A DNA stretch of 64,000 bases from Ignavibacteria bacterium (GCA_017302895.1 JAFLBV010000003.1:321115-385114), one strand, 5' to 3'; shown: positions 8,151-15,212, numbered from the stretch's first letter. The notes: generated by a model not told the origin, from the letters alone. Program-made: numbers and translations.

Positions 8151-9917
8151 ATGTCGTTAAAGAGAATTTTTGTAGTATTTGTTGTTTTGGCGGGTGGTTT
8201 GTTTGCTCAGACAGTTTTCACTCGTGTGGATCATCCTGTGTATGGTTTGCTCTCCCGTCTTGATGCCCGGCAGATTATCCGGTTTAATTCTGAAGTGCTG
8301 CCTCTCTCGCGTATGGAGATAGCCCATCTCCTCCTGCAGATCGAGTCCTCCCGCGATAAGCTTAACCCCCTCGAGGTTCAGGAACTTCAGTTTTTTCAGC
8401 AGGAATTTGCTTTGGAAGTTCCGAAGAATCGGAGTAACGAAGTAGCTACCTCACCCCTAACCCCTCTCCTAAAAGGAGAGGGGAATACCCAAGAGGTCGC
8501 CTCCATTATCCTCCCCTCTACTTATAGGAGAGGGGCCGGGGGTGAGGTAGGAGAGGATTTCGGGGGTGAGGTAGGAAATAATACCTTAGCGGAGCGGTTC
8601 TGGCTCTTCAAATACACCGACGAACAGTTTGCATTGCGGGTATCACCTTTGGCGGGATATGGCGTTCGCTCGGTGGCAGGGGAGACAAATACTATTCGCT
8701 GGCCCGGAGTGAAGTTTTTCGGGTATGGGGGCGACTGGTTTGGTGCATCGTTCGAGTATGTGGATTTTGGTGAAACGGGGAGGAACACCGACCGGAATAA
8801 AAAGTTCACTCCTCTTACGGGTGCTTATGTCAATCTTCAGACGGGCAGCACATTCGAGTACAGCGATGTGAAGGGTTCCGTTTCCGCAAGCTGGAAGTGG
8901 GGAAATATTTCGATTATTAAAGATTATCAGACATGGGGACACGGACAGTTTGGGCAGATTATTATGTCCACAAAGGCTCCGTCGTTCACTCAGATACGGT
9001 TTCATGCAAATCCCGTAAGCTGGTTCAGGTTCAACTATTTCCAGGGGTGGGTAAATTCCCTGATATATGATTCTTCCGCTGCATTTTGGAGCCATACGGA
9101 GAGCATAAATCCGAGTCGCATCGTTCCGTATAAGGACAAATATGTTGTTGCAAATCTGGCTACCTTCAGTATTATTGATGAACTCGACTTCTCGCTGGGG
9201 AACGCATTTGTTTACGGTCCTAATTTCCGTTTTGAAACCCTCATACCCTTCCTCTATTACAAGGTGATGGATCATAACACGGGCAGAATCAGAGGGGACG
9301 ACGGGAACGGGATGATTTTCTCCGATTTCAAAGTGCGCTTCCCGAAGGATTATCTTTTCTACGGCTCCACTTATATAGATGTGATCAATTTCCGCGACCT
9401 CCTCAACGGCAGATTCGATAATCAGTGGATCGGTTTTACGATTGGTGCGAAGCGGTTTAATCTTTTTATTCCAAATCTCGATGTGTCGCTCGAATATACC
9501 CGCGTGAATCCATGGAACTACGAGAACCGGAACGACCTGGCAAGCTACAAACACCTCGGTTATCAGTTGGGCCACTGGATTGGACAGAATGCCGACCAGC
9601 TCCGTTTTCAGGTGAATTACAGCCATATCAGGGGTCTGCGACACTTCGCTTATCTCGAATGGGTAAGAAAAGGAATTGAAGCCGACATCGCCATCGCCTA
9701 TAACGCCAACAAGTACGGCACCATTTCGTTTCTGCAGGGTCCACTCAGAAAGGATTTCCGCCTGGGCCTCGAAACCACTTGGGAACCATACCACGAGGTT
9801 AAGCTTAGAGGCTACTACGAACTTTCGATGATCTCGGATGAAGATCCGGTCCGCACTCCCAAATACCTAAGAGGTACGCAGCATTCCTTCGGGGTGATTG
9901 CGAGCTACGGGTTTTGA
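8151..9917 (+). CDS. Capsule-assembly Wzi-like outer-membrane protein carrying an in-frame repeat insertion
   Basis: A 588-residue protein with a signal peptide (MSLKRIFVVFVVLAGGLFAQ) and a long beta-strand-rich region of alternating aromatic and polar residues up to the terminal GVIASYGF, as expected of an outer-membrane barrel. Segments such as YGPNFRFETLIPFLYYK and ISIIKDYQTWGHGQFGQ recall the Wzi-like family, which links capsule to the cell surface. Residues about 95-142 (bases 8432-8576) are encoded by a composite palindromic repeat and read EVATSPLTPLLKGEG...TYRRGAGGEVG; this stretch is foreign to the family. It falls in a linker before the barrel, so the protein may still work. The gene is monocistronic. 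Confidence 0.7.
   Translation: MSLKRIFVVFVVLAGGLFAQTVFTRVDHPVYGLLSRLDARQIIRFNSEVLPLSRMEIAHLLLQIESSRDKLNPLEVQELQFFQQEFALEVPKNRSNEVATSPLTPLLKGEGNTQEVASIILPSTYRRGAGGEVGEDFGGEVGNNTLAERFWLFKYTDEQFALRVSPLAGYGVRSVAGETNTIRWPGVKFFGYGGDWFGASFEYVDFGETGRNTDRNKKFTPLTGAYVNLQTGSTFEYSDVKGSVSASWKWGNISIIKDYQTWGHGQFGQIIMSTKAPSFTQIRFHANPVSWFRFNYFQGWVNSLIYDSSAAFWSHTESINPSRIVPYKDKYVVANLATFSIIDELDFSLGNAFVYGPNFRFETLIPFLYYKVMDHNTGRIRGDDGNGMIFSDFKVRFPKDYLFYGSTYIDVINFRDLLNGRFDNQWIGFTIGAKRFNLFIPNLDVSLEYTRVNPWNYENRNDLASYKHLGYQLGHWIGQNADQLRFQVNYSHIRGLRHFAYLEWVRKGIEADIAIAYNANKYGTISFLQGPLRKDFRLGLETTWEPYHEVKLRGYYELSMISDEDPVRTPKYLRGTQHSFGVIASYGF
8447..8575. repeat. Composite palindromic repeat pair inside the Wzi-like gene
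   Basis: A forward unit (CTACCTCACCCC then CCCCTCTCCTAAAAGGAG and GGG; 8447-8484) and an inverted unit (8511-8550) face each other across about 26 bases, followed by a partial extra end GGGGGTGAGGTAGG (8562-8575). Each unit is itself a short palindrome around CCTAAAAGG. The arrangement resembles paired REP elements. The frame stays open throughout. The flanking GAAGTAG before the first unit is shared with the copy near 11.2 kb. Confidence 0.9.
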
Positions 9918-9996
9918 GAAGTCACAGAGTCACGGAGTCACGGAGTCACAGAGTCACGATGTCGCGGGAGAAGTCACGAAGTCACAGAGTCACAAA
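9918..9996. repeat. Tandem GTCACRGA-type repeat, left flank of the four-helix-bundle gene
   Basis: Directly after the Wzi-like stop codon there are about nine copies of an 8-base unit, GTCAC followed by AGA, GGA or GAA, ending with AAGTCACGAAGTCACAGAG and TCAC at 9971-9993. The last 23 bases recur in inverted orientation after the next gene (10404-10434), and related units sit inside the hydrolase gene at 11247-11273. Confidence 0.9.
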
Positions 9997-10014
9997 TAAT
10001 TATTGGGAGGTTGT

Positions 10015-10398
10015 ATGATTAATCATTTTTCGGAGATGATCGTTTGGCAGAAAGCCAGATTGTTGTTTAAAGAGTTGTATGAATTGATGAGAAACAGCAA
10101 GGATTACTTTTTACGGGATCAAATTTTAAGGGCTGCGCTATCAATCTCAAATAACATTGCTGAGGGTTTCGGCAGATTTTCAAAAAAAGAGTATATTCAA
10201 TTCTTAAATATCGCCCGCGGATCTGCAAATGAAGTGGAATCGATGCTTTTTGTTTTACAAGATGTTTCTTCGATTGAAAGGAATAAAATAATTGAACTTC
10301 AGGGTATATTGTTAGACATCAGGAATCTGTTAAATGCCCTCATCCAAACTCTACTCAGAAGAATAAGCGAAGAAGAAACCTCAAGGAAAAGCCATTAA
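10015..10398 (+). CDS. Four-helix-bundle protein (23S rRNA intervening-sequence protein family)
   Basis: The ATG at 10015 is the likely start because GGGAGG lies just upstream; an in-frame TTG at 10003 would lie over that ribosome binding site. The 127-residue product has the family markers WQKARLLFKELYELM, DQILRAALSISNNIAEGF, then KEYIQFLNIARGSANEVESML, four amphipathic helices in all. The family was first found in intervening sequences of 23S rRNA genes and shares its fold with Avd, the accessory protein of diversity-generating retroelements; its own function is not established. No reverse transcriptase is nearby. Inverted GTCAC-type repeats flank the gene on both sides, suggesting that gene and repeats moved together. 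Confidence 0.85.
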   Translation: MINHFSEMIVWQKARLLFKELYELMRNSKDYFLRDQILRAALSISNNIAEGFGRFSKKEYIQFLNIARGSANEVESMLFVLQDVSSIERNKIIELQGILLDIRNLLNALIQTLLRRISEEETSRKSH

Positions 10399-10403
10399 TA
10401 ATT

Positions 10404-10434
10404 GTGACTTCGTGACTCTGTGACTTCGTGACTT
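10404..10434. repeat. GTCAC-type repeat, inverted right flank of the four-helix-bundle gene
   Basis: GTGACTTCGTGACTCTGTG followed by ACTTCGTGACTT is the reverse complement of the left-flank unit at 9971-9993, with one extra 8-base unit. Short AT stretches also mirror each other: AATAATTAT before the gene and TAATAATT after it. The repeat starts 5 bases after the stop codon and ends at the stop of the convergent hydrolase gene. Confidence 0.9.
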
Positions 10435-11439
10435 TTAAACATATTTTAGCAACCACTCACGCCTAAGTTCATCTACTTCTTTCTTTTTGCCTTTGAGAAA
10501 GTGGTCGGCTTCTTCGAGGAGGACGAGGCGGAAGTGCAGCCCCAGTTCAAGGAATTTCTCTGATATTTTTATTGCCTGAATTGGCGGGATGGTATCATCT
10601 TTTGTGCCGTGGAGGATGAGGTATTTGCAGTCTTTGGGGAGTTCATCTGCGAAGTTTATTACAGAGCGTTTTTCATATACACTGATTCCTTCCGTTTCCA
10701 CGAGTTGTTGAAGTGTCGCCTGAATGCTTGGGACATTTGCACAACATCCGGCTACATCTGTTATTCCACCTGAGATTATCGCGGCTTTCACATCGTGTCT
10801 TTTCCGGAGGGCAAGGTATGTCATCATTCCTCCGCGACTCCATCCTTCCATCGCCCAGCGGGCAGTATCGGCAAACGGGATATCTTTCGCAATTTCCATA
10901 AGATTGAGGATATCATTTACTTCACTTCCGCCAAATTCATCCTGTAATTCATCATTAAATGTTGCCCGGTAGGATGATGCGAACACGACAAATCCCCATG
11001 ATGCAAGCTGTCCAAACATCCCCTTCGCCGTGAAACGGTCGATGGCACCCCGTTCTTTTGAGCCGCCGCGATTCCATATGATGCAAGGGAGTACCTCACC
11101 CCTCGACCCTACCTCACCCCCGGCCCCTCTCCTAAAAGGAGAGGGGTGACCGTCATTAGAAATTTTTGATATTTGAGAATCACCGCCGATTAATTCATGA
11201 GAGCTCCCCTCTCCTTTTAGGAGAGGGGCAAGGGGTGAGGTAGCTACTTCGTGACTCTGTGACTCTGTGACTTCCTTTGGATAGGCGATATATCCCTGCA
11301 CTTCATACCCGTCGGACATATATACGATGGCTTCTACAATAGTATCATCGATGGCGGTGGAACCCCAGCCGGAGCGGAGCATCTGCAACTGCTTTTCGGG
11401 AAGGTCTATTATCTCTCTTTGGATTATATTTGGACTCAT
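10435..11439 (-). CDS. Alpha/beta hydrolase (S9 prolyl-oligopeptidase-like fold) with in-frame repeat insertion
   Basis: A 334-residue protein without a signal peptide. The nucleophile motif is EGWSRGGMM with Ser201, the acid lies in LHGTKDDTIPP (Asp281/282) and the histidine in EEADHFLKG (His313), a complete triad of the dienelactone-hydrolase/acylaminoacyl-peptidase type. About residues 57-116 (bases 11091-11273) come from a GTCAC repeat plus a pair of palindromic repeats, reading EVTESQSHEVATSPLAPLLK...RRGAGGEVGSRGEV. Without that stretch, QGYIAYPKE would join directly to LPCIIWNRGG, as expected of the family. The insertion sits in a surface loop before the canonical fold, so activity is plausible. 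Substrate unknown. Confidence 0.85.
   Translation of the reverse strand: MSPNIIQREIIDLPEKQLQMLRSGWGSTAIDDTIVEAIVYMSDGYEVQGYIAYPKEVTESQSHEVATSPLAPLLKGEGSSHELIGGDSQISKISNDGHPSPFRRGAGGEVGSRGEVLPCIIWNRGGSKERGAIDRFTAKGMFGQLASWGFVVFASSYRATFNDELQDEFGGSEVNDILNLMEIAKDIPFADTARWAMEGWSRGGMMTYLALRKRHDVKAAIISGGITDVAGCCANVPSIQATLQQLVETEGISVYEKRSVINFADELPKDCKYLILHGTKDDTIPPIQAIKISEKFLELGLHFRLVLLEEADHFLKGKKKEVDELRREWLLKYV
11091..11273. repeat. Composite repeat inside the hydrolase gene (palindromic pair plus GTCAC units)
   Basis: Read on the minus strand: three to four GTCAC-type units (11247-11273), then CGAAGTAGCTACCTCACCCC, a palindromic unit (11205-11243), a 57-base spacer, an inverted unit (about 11108-11147), and an extra GGGGTGAGGTAC end (11091-11102). 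Order and orientation match the copy at 8447-8575, down to the CGAAGTAGC leader and the extra end. The reading frame through it is the same in both genes. Confidence 0.9.
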
Positions 11440-11457
11440 AAAAATTTGGTTTAGGCG

Positions 11458-12051
11458 TTGAAAAAAGAAAATAACAAGAACAAAAATGTAACAAATTCCG
11501 CGGGAAGTGCGGGCAACAAAAGTCTTTTGGTGAAGGTTGGAGTTGGTGTGCTCATAGTTGCCGTGGCGGCATTGTTGATTGTTCCGAACCTGATGAAAAG
11601 CAAACGCACCACTTCCGCAGATGAGATTGTGGAAGTACCATTTACAAAAGAGGGAAGTGTAACCCTCAGCGACTCCACGGGTAAAAAGAAGATTATAATA
11701 GATGCCGAGTTTGCCGACACCGAGTATGACCGTCAGCGCGGATTGATGTTCCGGAAATCGATGCTCGAAACCCAGGGGATGCTGTTTGTTTTCCCTGAAG
11801 AGGAGATGCAGTCATTCTGGATGAGGAATACCTATATCTCCCTCGATATGATTTTCATCGATGCTAACAAGAAGATTGTAACGATTCATAAAAATACCAA
11901 AACTTTGAGCGATCAGAGCTATGCAAGTACCAAGCCTGCGAAATATGTGCTTGAGGTTGTCGGCGGGTTCTGTGACCGTCATGGGGTAGTAGAAGGGGAT
12001 ATTGTTTCCTACCTCACCCCCGACCCCTCTCCTAAAAGGCGAGGGGAGTAA
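11458..12051 (+). CDS. DUF192 domain membrane-anchored protein
   Basis: A 197-residue protein read from a TTG at 11458; an in-frame stop sits two codons upstream and no ATG precedes the membrane helix (about residues 24-44), so TTG is the only sensible start. The DUF192 domain follows (about 75-185), with RQRGLMFRKSMLETQGMLF, FWMRNTYISLDMIFID and a closing KYVLEVVGGFCDRHGVVEGD. Function of the domain is not established; it is usually exported and anchored. The last dozen residues, LTPDPSPKRRGE, are encoded by a palindromic repeat (12008-12047) that has replaced or extended the original end. It diverges from the hydrolase gene with 18 bp between the starts. Confidence 0.85.
   Translation: MKKENNKNKNVTNSAGSAGNKSLLVKVGVGVLIVAVAALLIVPNLMKSKRTTSADEIVEVPFTKEGSVTLSDSTGKKKIIIDAEFADTEYDRQRGLMFRKSMLETQGMLFVFPEEEMQSFWMRNTYISLDMIFIDANKKIVTIHKNTKTLSDQSYASTKPAKYVLEVVGGFCDRHGVVEGDIVSYLTPDPSPKRRGE
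12008..12047. repeat. Palindromic repeat unit forming the 3' end of the DUF192 gene
   Basis: A forward-oriented unit, CTACCTCACCCCCGACCCC then TCTCCTAAAAGGCGAGGGG. It encodes the last residues of the DUF192 protein, and the stop TAA follows at 12049-12051. A second unit in the same orientation follows 27 bases later. Confidence 0.9.
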
Positions 12052-12074
12052 GCAAAAGTGGGGTTTATTGATTT

Positions 12075-12113
12075 TACCTCACCCCCGACCCCTCTCCTAA
12101 AAGGCGAGGGGAG
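12075..12113. repeat. Palindromic repeat unit upstream of the DUF559 gene
   Basis: This unit matches the one at 12008-12047 almost base for base, in the same orientation. Together they form the left flank of the DUF559 gene; the right flank carries a unit in the opposite orientation (12629-12670). Confidence 0.9.
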
Positions 12114-12192
12114 TAGTGCAGCATGGAATTGGTAAATAATTAGAGATTTGATTGTTTTAGGAAAATTAGGGAATTAGTTCAAAGATAAGTTT

Positions 12193-12591
12193 ATGAAAGT
12201 ACCGCACAAAATTACTGATGAGGCAATTATCAGGGCAAGAGAACTTCGTAAAAATCTAACTGAAGCTGAGAAAGAGCTCTGGGAAATTCTGCGCGGGAAG
12301 AGATTCGGAAGCATCAAATTTTACAGGCAACGGCCGATGTACTACACTATCAATGACAAGTTCCATTTTTACATCGCAGATTTTTTGTGTGATGAATTGA
12401 AATTAATTTTGGAAATTGATGGAGGTTATCATCTTGAGACCAAAGAACAAGATGGTCTTCGGGATGAAATATTAGAGGGTTTAGGTTATCGTACTATCCG
12501 TTTAACCAACCATCAGATACTGCATGATAAAGACAACTCTTTAAAAATTATCGATGAAGCAATTATGAAATTGAAAGATAAAAAACAATGA
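12193..12591 (+). CDS. DUF559 protein, Vsr-like endonuclease fold
   Basis: A 132-residue protein with the DUF559 pattern: RKNLTEAEKELWEILRGKRF, FYRQRPMYYTI, then YIADFLCDELKLILEIDGG with the acidic residues of a PD-(D/E)XK-like core, and a closing RDEILEGLGYRTIRLTNHQI. The fold is shared with very-short-patch repair (Vsr) endonucleases, so it is probably a DNA nuclease or nickase, although no activity is established for the family. Palindromic repeats stand on both sides, two to the left and an inverted one to the right inside the next gene. It overlaps the next ATG by 4 bp. A role in moving or maintaining those repeats is inference. Confidence 0.85.
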   Translation: MKVPHKITDEAIIRARELRKNLTEAEKELWEILRGKRFGSIKFYRQRPMYYTINDKFHFYIADFLCDELKLILEIDGGYHLETKEQDGLRDEILEGLGYRTIRLTNHQILHDKDNSLKIIDEAIMKLKDKKQ

Positions 12592-13517
12592 AACTCTTGT
12601 TATTAATCAGAAACATCTTTTTTCCGACTCTCCCCTCTCCTTATAGGAGAGGGGCCGGGGGTGAGGTAGGAAAAACCTTCGCGATCTTTACGATCTTTGC
12701 GGTTATCCTTACCACCGGATGTCGCCCGCAGACGCCGACGACGGATATTCTGCACACGGTTGAGAGGAACGGAAGCACATTCCACATTTTGGGGAGTATG
12801 CATTTGGGGAAGGGATTTGTGTTATCGGATACTGTGAAGAAAATTATTGAATCGGTAGATCAGGTGATATTCGAGATTGACATGAAGGAGATGACGGATC
12901 AGGCGGCTGCTATTAAATTGATGCCATTGATGATGCTGCCCGATGGGAAAACGCTTGAAGATATTTTCCCGGTTGAGAAGATTGCGACACTTCGAACCAA
13001 ATACACAAAAGCCGGAGTGGCATGGATGATAGTGGAGAAGCAGAAGCCAATGTTTGGGGCGATTACTGCAATAGGATATGCGGCTATGAAACAGGGGATT
13101 CAGGCGGACAAAGGGACGGAAAATCTGGTGTATGAATATTCACAGAAGTTTTCGAAGCCGACTTCGGGATTTGAGACGATGCAGTTTCAGATGGGGTTGT
13201 TTGACAGTGTCAGTTACGATATGCAATATGAGATTGCCGTTTCCACTCTCGATCAATTGGATTCGCTGAAGGGTGACCTTTCGGCACTTCTGGCAGCATT
13301 TCAAGCAGGTGATCCGAAAGAATTGGAAAAGTATTTGAAAACTGGATTTGGCGAGGGAGAGGATTTGTTTAACAGGGTATTTCTTGTGAGCCGGAACAGG
13401 GACTGGGCAAAGAAGATTGAAGAATTATCGAAGCAAAAGAAAAAATACTTGGTTGTTGTTGGTGCCGGGCATCTTGTGGGGGATGGGAGTTTGCTGGAAT
13501 TTTTGAGGGATTTATAG
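12588..13517 (+). CDS. TraB/GumN family protein with a repeat-derived N-terminus
   Basis: A 309-residue protein. The TraB/GumN domain is marked by FHILGSMHLGKGF near residue 65 and VVGAGHLVGDGSL near 295, the two conserved histidine-bearing blocks. The family is related to Tiki-type metalloproteases; bacterial roles are poorly known. Residues 14-28 (LPSPYRRGAGGEVG) come from an inverted palindromic repeat (12629-12670), and the hydrophobic stretch that follows (TFAIFTIFAVIL) matches a second, CGCAAAGATCGC-type repeat read on the other strand. It leads to LTTGC (Cys45), which could act as an approximate lipoprotein site. The export signal of this gene thus appears assembled from repeats. The start overlaps the DUF559 stop. 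Confidence 0.8.
   Translation: MKLLLLIRNIFFPTLPSPYRRGAGGEVGKTFAIFTIFAVILTTGCRPQTPTTDILHTVERNGSTFHILGSMHLGKGFVLSDTVKKIIESVDQVIFEIDMKEMTDQAAAIKLMPLMMLPDGKTLEDIFPVEKIATLRTKYTKAGVAWMIVEKQKPMFGAITAIGYAAMKQGIQADKGTENLVYEYSQKFSKPTSGFETMQFQMGLFDSVSYDMQYEIAVSTLDQLDSLKGDLSALLAAFQAGDPKELEKYLKTGFGEGEDLFNRVFLVSRNRDWAKKIEELSKQKKKYLVVVGAGHLVGDGSLLEFLRDL
12629..12670. repeat. Palindromic repeat unit in the 5' end of the TraB/GumN gene
   Basis: Inverted unit: CTCCCCTCTCCTTATAGGAG then AGGGGCCGGGGGTGAGGTAGG. Of the three frames in this direction only the one used here, giving LPSPYRRGAGGEV, lacks a stop codon. A CGCAAAG-family repeat follows at about 12676-12706. Confidence 0.9.
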
Positions 13518-13902
13518 ATGAAACCGCAAAGGCCGCGAAGAACGCAGAGAAGAACTGAGAAAGAAACCTTATTCTATTCACCCCCGGCCCCTCTCCTAAA
13601 AGGCGAGGGGAGCGTTGAATTAATATTGTAAAATTTCCCATGGAACTGGTGACATTTGTGGGATTAATGAAATTAGTGGCTCAAACAATCTTAAGATTGC
13701 GGTAAACAGAGCAGCAGTTTCCTAAACTGTTCGTCGGTCTGTTTGAATCTTGAAGGAGTTCCTCTGTCTAATAACGATATTGAATAAACTTAGAGATATT
13801 GATGGTTTGTGAGAATCTTTATAAGTAAGTTCCCCTCGCCTTTTAGGAGAGGGGACAGGGGAGAGGTACTCTGCGGTTAACGAAATTAATAAAAAGGACT
13901 AA
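13518..13902. other. Repeat-filled gap of 385 bases without a gene
   Basis: Contents in order: an ACCGCAAAGG/CGCAGAG-type repeat (about 13521-13550), a forward palindromic unit (13577-13613), a structured stretch of about 215 bases, an inverted palindromic unit (13830-13867), and the ribosome binding region of wecB. The structured stretch has a perfect palindrome CAATCTTAAGATTG near 13686 and the hairpin CAGTTTCCTAAACTG near 13713. No reading frame in it looks like a protein. It may be a larger version of the palindromic pair with cargo DNA between the two ends. Confidence 0.7.
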
Positions 13903-15003
13903 ATGAAGAAGATATTGCTTGTTGTTGGTGCCAGACCAAATTTCATGAAGGTGGCGCCCGTATATAAAGAATTTAAGAAGCATCCTGAGAAAATTGATGT
14001 GCGGTTGTGTCATACGGGGCAGCATTATGATGTGAAGATGTCGGATGTGTTTTTTCGGCAGTTGGGGATTCCTGAGCCTGATTTTTATCTGGGTGTCGGA
14101 AGTGGTTCCCATGCGGTTCAGACGGCGAATATCATGATCGAATTTGAGAAAGTTTGTTTGGAAATGGAGCCTGATGTGGTGCTTGTTGCCGGAGATGTGA
14201 ATTCTACGATTGCATGCGGACTTGTGGCCGTAAAGCTTGGCATCAAACTGGGACATATCGAGGCAGGTCTCAGGAGTTTCGACCGCACCATGCCTGAGGA
14301 GGTGAATCGCCTTCTTACGGATGCGATTTCTGATTATCTCTTTGTTACCGAAAAAAGCGGAATGGAAAATCTCAGATACGAGGGAGTTCCCGAAGAAAAG
14401 ATCTTCTTTACGGGGAATTGTATGATCGATACGCTTGTAAGTTTCCTTCCGTCATTGCCCCCCTCGCCTTCGAGGAGAGGGGCAGGGGGTGAGGTAGCCG
14501 GGCAAGAAGCGGACAATATGGAATATCTCCTCCTTACTTTCCACCGACCTGCAAATGTCGATACTAAAGAATTTTTTATCAGTTTGAAAGAGTTTGTTGA
14601 TCGATACGGAACGGATAACAAAATAGTATTTCCGATTCATCCCCGAACAAGAACAAACATGGAGAAGTTTGGTGTTACGATCGACAATCCAAACTTGATT
14701 CTAACCGAGCCGCTTGGATATCTTGAGTTTCTTCACATGATGCGACATGCAAAGGCGGTCATCACCGACAGTGGCGGCGTTCAGGAAGAGACAACCTATC
14801 TTGGAGTGCCGTGTATTACGGTCAGGGATAATACTGAAAGACCAATAACTGTTGAAGTTGGAACAAACATTCTTGCGGGTACCGATTTCAAGAATGTCTT
14901 CTCTGCATTGGATGATTTACTCTCGGGGAAGATAAAGCAAGGGAGAATCCCTGATCTATGGGATGGAAAAGCAGCTTCAAGAGTTGTTGAGGTGTTTTTG
15001 TAA
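13903..15003 (+). CDS. wecB: UDP-N-acetylglucosamine 2-epimerase (non-hydrolysing) with in-frame repeat insertion
   Basis: A 366-residue cytoplasmic enzyme that converts UDP-GlcNAc to UDP-ManNAc for surface polysaccharides. Family motifs are intact: VVGARPNFMKVAPV, CHTGQHYDVKMSDVF, GHIEAGLRSFDRTMPEE, the HRPANVD segment, DSGGVQEETTYLGVP and DNTERPITVEVGTN. Residues 184-199 (SLPPSPSRRGAGGEVA) are encoded by an inverted palindromic repeat (14459-14498). They lie between MIDTLVSFLP and the second Rossmann domain, a linker that tolerates extra length, so the enzyme probably works. The start follows AAAAAGGACTAA. It is not in an operon with other glycan genes here. Confidence 0.93.
   Translation: MKKILLVVGARPNFMKVAPVYKEFKKHPEKIDVRLCHTGQHYDVKMSDVFFRQLGIPEPDFYLGVGSGSHAVQTANIMIEFEKVCLEMEPDVVLVAGDVNSTIACGLVAVKLGIKLGHIEAGLRSFDRTMPEEVNRLLTDAISDYLFVTEKSGMENLRYEGVPEEKIFFTGNCMIDTLVSFLPSLPPSPSRRGAGGEVAGQEADNMEYLLLTFHRPANVDTKEFFISLKEFVDRYGTDNKIVFPIHPRTRTNMEKFGVTIDNPNLILTEPLGYLEFLHMMRHAKAVITDSGGVQEETTYLGVPCITVRDNTERPITVEVGTNILAGTDFKNVFSALDDLLSGKIKQGRIPDLWDGKAASRVVEVFL
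14459..14498. repeat. Palindromic repeat unit inside wecB
   Basis: Inverted unit CCCCCTCGCCTTCGAGGAG then AGGGGCAGGGGGTGAGGTAG. It keeps the reading frame and is read as PPSPSRRGAGGEV, the same frame used in the Wzi-like, hydrolase and TraB/GumN genes. Confidence 0.9.
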
Positions 15004-15008
15004 TTGTT

Positions 15009-15180
15009 GAAACCGCAGAGACCGCAAAGATCGCAAAGGGTCTTTTAGGAGGACGCGGATACACGCAGATTAAACGGATTTACGCGGAGCGGGTTTCATT
15101 TAATTGATCTACTCTGTGTCCTCTGTGCGCTCTGTGGTTTAAAACATCCTTTGCGTTCTTCGCGTCCTCTGCGGTTCCAT
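15009..15180. repeat. Inverted arrangement of CGCAAAG/CACAGAG-type repeats after wecB
   Basis: The left arm (15009-15090) has ACCGCAGAGACCGCAAAGA and TCGCAAAGGG, then ACGCGGATACACGCAG. The right arm (15108-15180) has CTCTGTGTCCTCTGTGCGCT and TTTGCGTTCTTCGCGTCCTC then TGCGGTT, which is the same word family on the opposite strand. The two arms could fold on each other. No gene lies in the 209-base gap. Confidence 0.8.
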
Positions 15181-15212
15181 CTAAAAAATCCCTTTGCGGT
15201 TAACGGAAAAAT

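Noticed and set aside
8643..9794. 383-codon minus-strand reading frame
   Set aside because: It lies fully opposite the Wzi-like gene, which has a signal peptide and barrel pattern; the antisense product has no family features.
10015..10398. Avd gene of a DGR serving the candidate variable region
   Set aside because: The fold is shared, but the sequence reads as the 23S intervening-sequence protein family, there is no reverse transcriptase or template nearby, and it lies 30 kb from the target.
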